A stretch of DNA of 8,561 nucleotides, from the NCBI GenBank assembly GCA_030917445.1, contig JAUPUR010000026.1, positions 1 to 8,561 on the forward strand. Direction: 5' to 3'. This document shows, piece after piece, positions 6,352 through 8,561 of this stretch. The DNA comes from Patescibacteria group bacterium (lineage in GTDB: Bacteria; Patescibacteriota; Microgenomatia; Levybacterales; UBA12049). The stretch's first letter is position 1. Each line of letters opens with the position of its first letter. A program made the position numbers and the translations under genes. Below the pieces are notes generated by a model, which was given only the letters and a program-made list of their open reading frames with translations, was not told the origin of the DNA and made no database searches.

Positions 6352-6876
6352 TTATTTTTCTGAAAGTAAATCATTGAGATTTACTTCATTGATGAATATC
6401 ATAATTTTTTTACCATTTGTAAATTGTTGAATTGTTTTTTCAAGTTGAGCTTTCAGTCGAGGATTGTCGCAGACTCCTCCTAGCATTATTTCCCCTCGAA
6501 GTTTTACGACTATCTCATTTTCATTCTGAGTAATTGAGTCTAAAACAAGCTCTGAGTTTGATAGTGCACTATACAAACCATCGTCTTGCGGAATTTTTCC
6601 TTCAGAGCTGAGAAGGTACTCTAGGGTGGTTTGGAGCGGGTTTGTTGAGGAGATGGTATGTGGCAGTGCCACAAGGCTATCCCCACATCCAATGAGCTCA
6701 CCATTTACTCCATTATCTTCTAGTAAAACATAAGAGAGATTGACCTCAATACTTGGAATACTCGGTGCAACAGTAGGTGTTGGAGTTGATCGGATAGAAG
6801 TGTCTTTTGGCTTCAAAAGTACTGAGACGAATAGTAGTCCGAGGAGAATAATTATTACTCCTATATACTTCTTCAT
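6352..6876 (-). CDS. Membrane-anchored GerMN-like domain protein
   Basis: A 174-residue protein with an N-terminal hydrophobic anchor (about 5-21) and no lipobox cysteine. A Thr/Pro-rich linker (STPTPTVAPSIPS, 30-42) leads to a GerMN-type domain from about 44 to 170. The domain pattern is visible: a strand (EVNLSYVLLED), the helix with LQTTLEYLLS, a 'DGLYSAL' turn, a strand pair around IVVKLRGE, a helix with QLEKTIQQF, and a last strand (IMIFINE). Two cysteines, Cys64 and Cys136, could form a disulfide outside the cell. GerMN domains occur in spore germination protein GerM and in many other surface lipoproteins, so no sporulation role follows. I chose the ATG at 6876, not one 11 codons upstream (6909), because a -10 box lies between them. 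It diverges from fic, and its stop touches the dgkA stop. Confidence 0.75.
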   Translation of the reverse strand: MKKYIGVIIILLGLLFVSVLLKPKDTSIRSTPTPTVAPSIPSIEVNLSYVLLEDNGVNGELIGCGDSLVALPHTISSTNPLQTTLEYLLSSEGKIPQDDGLYSALSNSELVLDSITQNENEIVVKLRGEIMLGGVCDNPRLKAQLEKTIQQFTNGKKIMIFINEVNLNDLLSEK

Positions 6877-6886
6877 GGTATTACGT

Positions 6887-6916
6887 ATAATACTAGTGTA
6901 TCTATCCAATTTGCAA
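6887..6916 (-). promoter_or_regulatory. Promoter of the GerMN-like gene
   Basis: On the minus strand TTGCAA (6916-6911), an 18-base spacer, then TATTAT (6892-6887), which ends 10 bases before the ATG at 6876. The expected 5' leader is about 3-4 nt. The 12-bp repeat array begins five bases upstream of the -35. Confidence 0.5.
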
Positions 6917-6921
6917 GTTTG

Positions 6922-6998
6922 TTTACATTTATATTTACAATTATATTGTCAAATAATGGGTATTTACAATTATATTTACATATATGTTGACAATTAGT
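6922..6998 (+). repeat. 12-bp-periodic repeat array, probable operator region of fic
   Basis: Five direct copies of a 12-base unit with consensus TTTACAWWTATA lie in two blocks. Block 1 has units at 6922 (TTTACATTTATA) and 6934 (TTTACAATTATA). Block 2 has units at 6963 (TTTACAATTATA), 6975 (TTTACATATATG) and 6987 (TTGACAATTAGT). Within blocks the spacing is exactly 12 bases; the blocks are separated by 17 bases. A partial inverted copy, ATTGTCAA (6945-6952), follows block 1. The last unit contains the -35 of the fic promoter, and block 1 adjoins the -35 of the divergent gene. Such an arrangement suits cooperative binding of a repressor, plausibly the Fic protein's own winged helix. The binding protein is not shown by the sequence. 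Confidence 0.7.
6934..6952. promoter_or_regulatory. Palindromic operator-like site
   Basis: TTTACAAT, a 3-base centre TAT, then ATTGTCAA form an inverted repeat with seven of eight positions matching. The right arm is the exact reverse complement of TTGACAAT at 6987-6994, which overlaps the fic -35. This supports a dimeric regulator acting on both sites. Confidence 0.5.
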
Positions 6999-7015
6999 AA
7001 AATATTTGTTATAAT
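6987..7015 (+). promoter_or_regulatory. Consensus sigma70 promoter of fic, leaderless geometry
   Basis: TTGACA (6987-6992), a spacer of 17 bases and TATAAT (7010-7015) match the sigma70 consensus at every position. The ATG at 7024 is 8 bases beyond the -10, so the 5' leader is at most one or two bases. The -35 lies within the last unit of the repeat array, so a bound regulator would block polymerase. Confidence 0.85.
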
Positions 7016-7023
7016 AATGCAAA

Positions 7024-8079
7024 ATGAGTCACTTTGAGCCACAATTTACATACACAGTAAGAGTAGTTAACGAACTCGCAAAGATTGAAAGACTGTATGG
7101 GCAGCTCATCTCAGAACAACTAATACCATCACTTGCTTTGAAGTTAACTCAAGAAAATCAAATGCTTGCAACTCATTTTTCTACAAGTATTGAAGGAAAC
7201 CCTCTGAGTCCTCATGATGTTACCAATCTTATACTCGGTGATCAGGTCCCTTCGACTAAATCTGAAAAGGAAGTTAAAAATTACTTTTTAGTATTAACAT
7301 TTATTTTTCAGCTGGCAAGAGAAAAAACACCGATTACACCTGCACTTACTGAAAAATTGCACGGACAACTCATGAAAGGTATAGATGAAAAGGTAGGGAG
7401 ACTTCGAGATAGTGGAGTATTTGTTGGACATAAATCAGGCTCCGCTATGGTTGTCAAACATAACCCTCCATATCATACACGAGAGCAAATACAAGAAGCG
7501 CTCAAAGATCTTTATGCATGGGTAGAGAGAGACAAAGAAACTCACCCAATGATAAAAGCAGGAATACTCCACCACCAATTTGCCTATATACATCCTTTTT
7601 TTGATGGAAACGGACGTATGGCGCGTATTTTGACTGCATATTATCTGCTTATCAATGGCTATGAAGTTGCACGTTATTTTATACTTGATGATTTTTATGA
7701 CATTGATAGACATCTCTATTCTGATTCACTCCATACCGCAGATAAAGGTGAGAAAACAATGTGGATTGAATATTTTTTGGAAGGAATTTCCTATTCACTT
7801 CAGGCAGCATTGGGAAGAATTTCGGAATTGAAAGAGTGGCAACTTGAGAATATCAAAGGAGAAAAAAGGGTGCTAGTCACAAGGCGTGAGGAAGAAGTTC
7901 TTGAAATTGTTATTAATAAAAAAGCTATTAAGACCTCAGATATTGAAAAAGATCTTGAAGTGACAAGACAACAGGGACATCAATTACTTGCCTCACTTGT
8001 CAAAAAAGGACTTCTGAAAAAGTATGGAAGTACTAAAACAAGTTATTATACACTTGCCAAATCATTAGAAGAAAATTAA
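7024..8079 (+). CDS. fic: Fic family protein adenylyltransferase with C-terminal winged helix
   Basis: Fic enzymes transfer AMP (rarely other nucleotides) from a nucleotide to a hydroxyl side chain of a target protein. The 351-residue product has the complete active-site motif HPFFDGNGRMAR at 190-201: His190 is the general base, Asp194 binds the metal, and Arg198 and Arg201 contact phosphate. The N-terminal segment holds the inhibitory helix motif [S/T]xxxE[G/N] as STSIEG (53-58), with Glu57 as the autoinhibitory residue. This is the class II layout, so no separate antitoxin is expected and none is present. GRLRDSGVFVG (125-135) is the usual strand and flap before the core. Residues about 280-345 form a winged-helix domain (TRREEEVLEIV, then DIEKDLEVTRQQGHQLLASL), probably DNA binding. 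The gene is monocistronic behind a consensus promoter. The target protein is unknown. Confidence 0.93.
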   Translation: MSHFEPQFTYTVRVVNELAKIERLYGQLISEQLIPSLALKLTQENQMLATHFSTSIEGNPLSPHDVTNLILGDQVPSTKSEKEVKNYFLVLTFIFQLAREKTPITPALTEKLHGQLMKGIDEKVGRLRDSGVFVGHKSGSAMVVKHNPPYHTREQIQEALKDLYAWVERDKETHPMIKAGILHHQFAYIHPFFDGNGRMARILTAYYLLINGYEVARYFILDDFYDIDRHLYSDSLHTADKGEKTMWIEYFLEGISYSLQAALGRISELKEWQLENIKGEKRVLVTRREEEVLEIVINKKAIKTSDIEKDLEVTRQQGHQLLASLVKKGLLKKYGSTKTSYYTLAKSLEEN

Positions 8080-8326
8080 CTTTTTCGAATTACTTGAAGA
8101 TATGATGCTTCATCCGTCTGATGAGCTGAGATGCTCACATCAAGTGCTCTATCGTAGAGTGCATACTCAATATCTTCAATAATGCCCATTAATTCATCTG
8201 GATCTATATCTTCAACACTAATTCTTATCTCACTTTTTTCTACTTAGTCCATATGACAAGTGTAGGAAAGCCAATGGGGTGTTGATAGTAATTACGTTGC
8301 TTTTTTAGTAAAATAACAGGATTCAC
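8076..8326 (-). pseudogene. Probable decayed or frameshifted small gene, family not recognised
   Basis: Two overlapping minus-strand reading frames look protein-like. The first, from a GTG at 8326-8324, reads VNPVILLKKQRNYYQHPIGF and then PTLVIWTK before TAG (8242-8240). The second is open from about 8247 to a TAA at 8078-8076 and contains ISVEDIDPDELMGIIEDIEY and ALYDRALDVSISAHQTDEA, but has no usable start: its only upstream ATG (8256-8254) meets TAA after two codons. Joining them with one frameshift near 8245 gives one continuous protein of about 80 residues. The stop overlaps the fic stop in the same tight convergent manner as other gene pairs here, which favours a former gene. The 5' end abuts the tRNA gene, so part may be missing. 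It could be a sequencing error, or both frames may be open by chance. Confidence 0.35.
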
Positions 8327-8397
8327 TGCTGGATCGTCTAATGGTAGGACAACGGACTCTGAATCCGTTTATCTAGGTTCGAATCCTGGTCCAGCAG
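8327..8397 (+). tRNA. tRNA-Gln (anticodon CUG)
   Basis: A complete cloverleaf of 71 nt. The acceptor stem TGCTGGA (8327-8333) pairs with TCCAGCA (8390-8396). The D stem is GTCT/GGAC (8336-8339, 8347-8350) and the anticodon stem ACGGA/TCCGT (8352-8356, 8364-8368), with loop CTCTGAA giving anticodon CTG at 8359-8361. A 4-nt variable loop precedes the T stem CTAGG/CCTGG around TTCGAAT (8378-8384). U1-A72, G73 and U8-C9 are as in known tRNA-Gln. CCA is not encoded: the bases after G73 are CTA, so the 3' end needs a CCA-adding enzyme. No clear terminator follows. Confidence 0.95.
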
Positions 8398-8471
8398 CTA
8401 CATTTTTAGTATTGAATTATCTTAGAACAGTACTAGTCTCTTAGCAAATAATCTTCTGGATTTGAAACATT

Positions 8472-8480
8472 TGATATACT
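8472..8480 (+). promoter_or_regulatory. Extended -10 promoter of murI, leaderless geometry
   Basis: TGATATACT (8472-8480) is an extended -10 (TG-N-TATACT) ending 6 bases before the ATG at 8487. No convincing -35 and no Shine-Dalgarno sequence are present. Confidence 0.55.
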
Positions 8481-8486
8481 TCTGTT

Positions 8487-8561
8487 ATGAAAAATAAGCC
8501 AATCGGTGTATTTGATTCAGGAATCTGTTGTTTAACAGTAGTAAAAGAAAATCAAAATACA
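8487..8561 (+). CDS. murI: Glutamate racemase, N-terminal fragment (runs off the right edge)
   Basis: The first 25 codons read MKNKPIGVFDSG followed by ICCLTVVKE. This is the N-terminal signature of glutamate racemase (usually GVFDSGxGGLTV), which makes D-glutamate for peptidoglycan. Asp10 and Ser11 are the conserved substrate-binding and catalytic pair. Residues 14-15 are Cys-Cys where the family almost always has Gly-Gly; the codons are TGT TGT instead of, for example, GGT GGT. This may be real divergence or a base-calling problem near the end of the sequence. The catalytic cysteines lie beyond the window. The start is set by the -10 box six bases upstream. Aspartate/glutamate racemase relatives are the main alternative, but the FDSG context favours MurI. 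Confidence 0.8.
   Translation, partial: MKNKPIGVFDSGICCLTVVKENQNT

Noticed and set aside
8119..8142. Bulged hairpin (TGATGAGC with GCTC..ATCA) downstream of fic as a terminator
   Set aside because: No T-run follows on either strand, and it lies inside the protein-like minus-strand frame.
8282..8314. TTGATA (8282-8287) and TAAAAT (8309-8314) as the tRNA-Gln promoter
   Set aside because: The spacer would be 21 bases, beyond the normal range. A promoter is likely near here, but I cannot place it.
1..8561. CRISPR array, insertion sequence or prophage
   Set aside because: No spaced identical repeats of CRISPR size, no transposase or phage gene, and no terminal inverted repeats are visible. The 12-bp array at 6922-6998 is too short and lacks unique spacers.

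Overview
The window is AT-rich and densely packed. Bacterial-type aminoacyl-tRNA synthetases sit among peptidoglycan and lipid-carrier genes, with small membrane-anchored proteins of unknown function between them. Spacers are very short, most starts have no Shine-Dalgarno sequence, and sigma70-type -10 boxes lie only 6-10 bases before several ATG codons. Together with a compact AspRS lacking its usual bacterial insertion, this suggests a Patescibacteria/CPR genome, possibly of the Microgenomates type. That placement is an inference from gene style, not from a marker phylogeny. TGA is used as a stop (5987-5989), so there is no sign of the recoded TGA of Gracilibacteria/SR1.

Layout. 1-427, minus strand: the 5' part of an unrecognised gene, preceded by a consensus promoter and a roughly 120-nt structured leader. 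The leader ends in a hairpin plus U-tract and may encode an 18-residue leader peptide, which is the layout of a transcription attenuator. 479-1876: aspS. 1924-2892: a membrane-anchored D-Ala-D-Ala carboxypeptidase. 2894-3940, minus: an unrecognised single-pass membrane protein that converges on the carboxypeptidase gene with a 1-bp gap. 3988-6351: an operon of gltX, a PAP2-type phosphatase and dgkA (1-bp gap, then an ATGA overlap). 6352-6876, minus: a GerMN-like anchored protein converging on dgkA with no intervening base. 6877-7023: a divergent regulatory region with a 12-bp-periodic repeat array. 7024-8079: a Fic adenylyltransferase with a C-terminal winged helix. 8076-8326, minus: a probable decayed small gene. 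8327-8397: tRNA-Gln(CUG). 8487-8561: the start of a glutamate racemase gene, cut by the window edge.

How the genes fit together. PAP2 and DgkA homologues side by side suggest recycling of the undecaprenyl carrier (diphosphate to monophosphate, and undecaprenol to monophosphate). The carboxypeptidase and glutamate racemase also belong to cell-wall metabolism. AspRS, GluRS and tRNA-Gln belong to translation and may take part in indirect Asn/Gln-tRNA formation. The parts most worth a second look are the leader at 268-427, the repeat array upstream of fic, and the recurring promoter geometry that predicts leaderless mRNAs.
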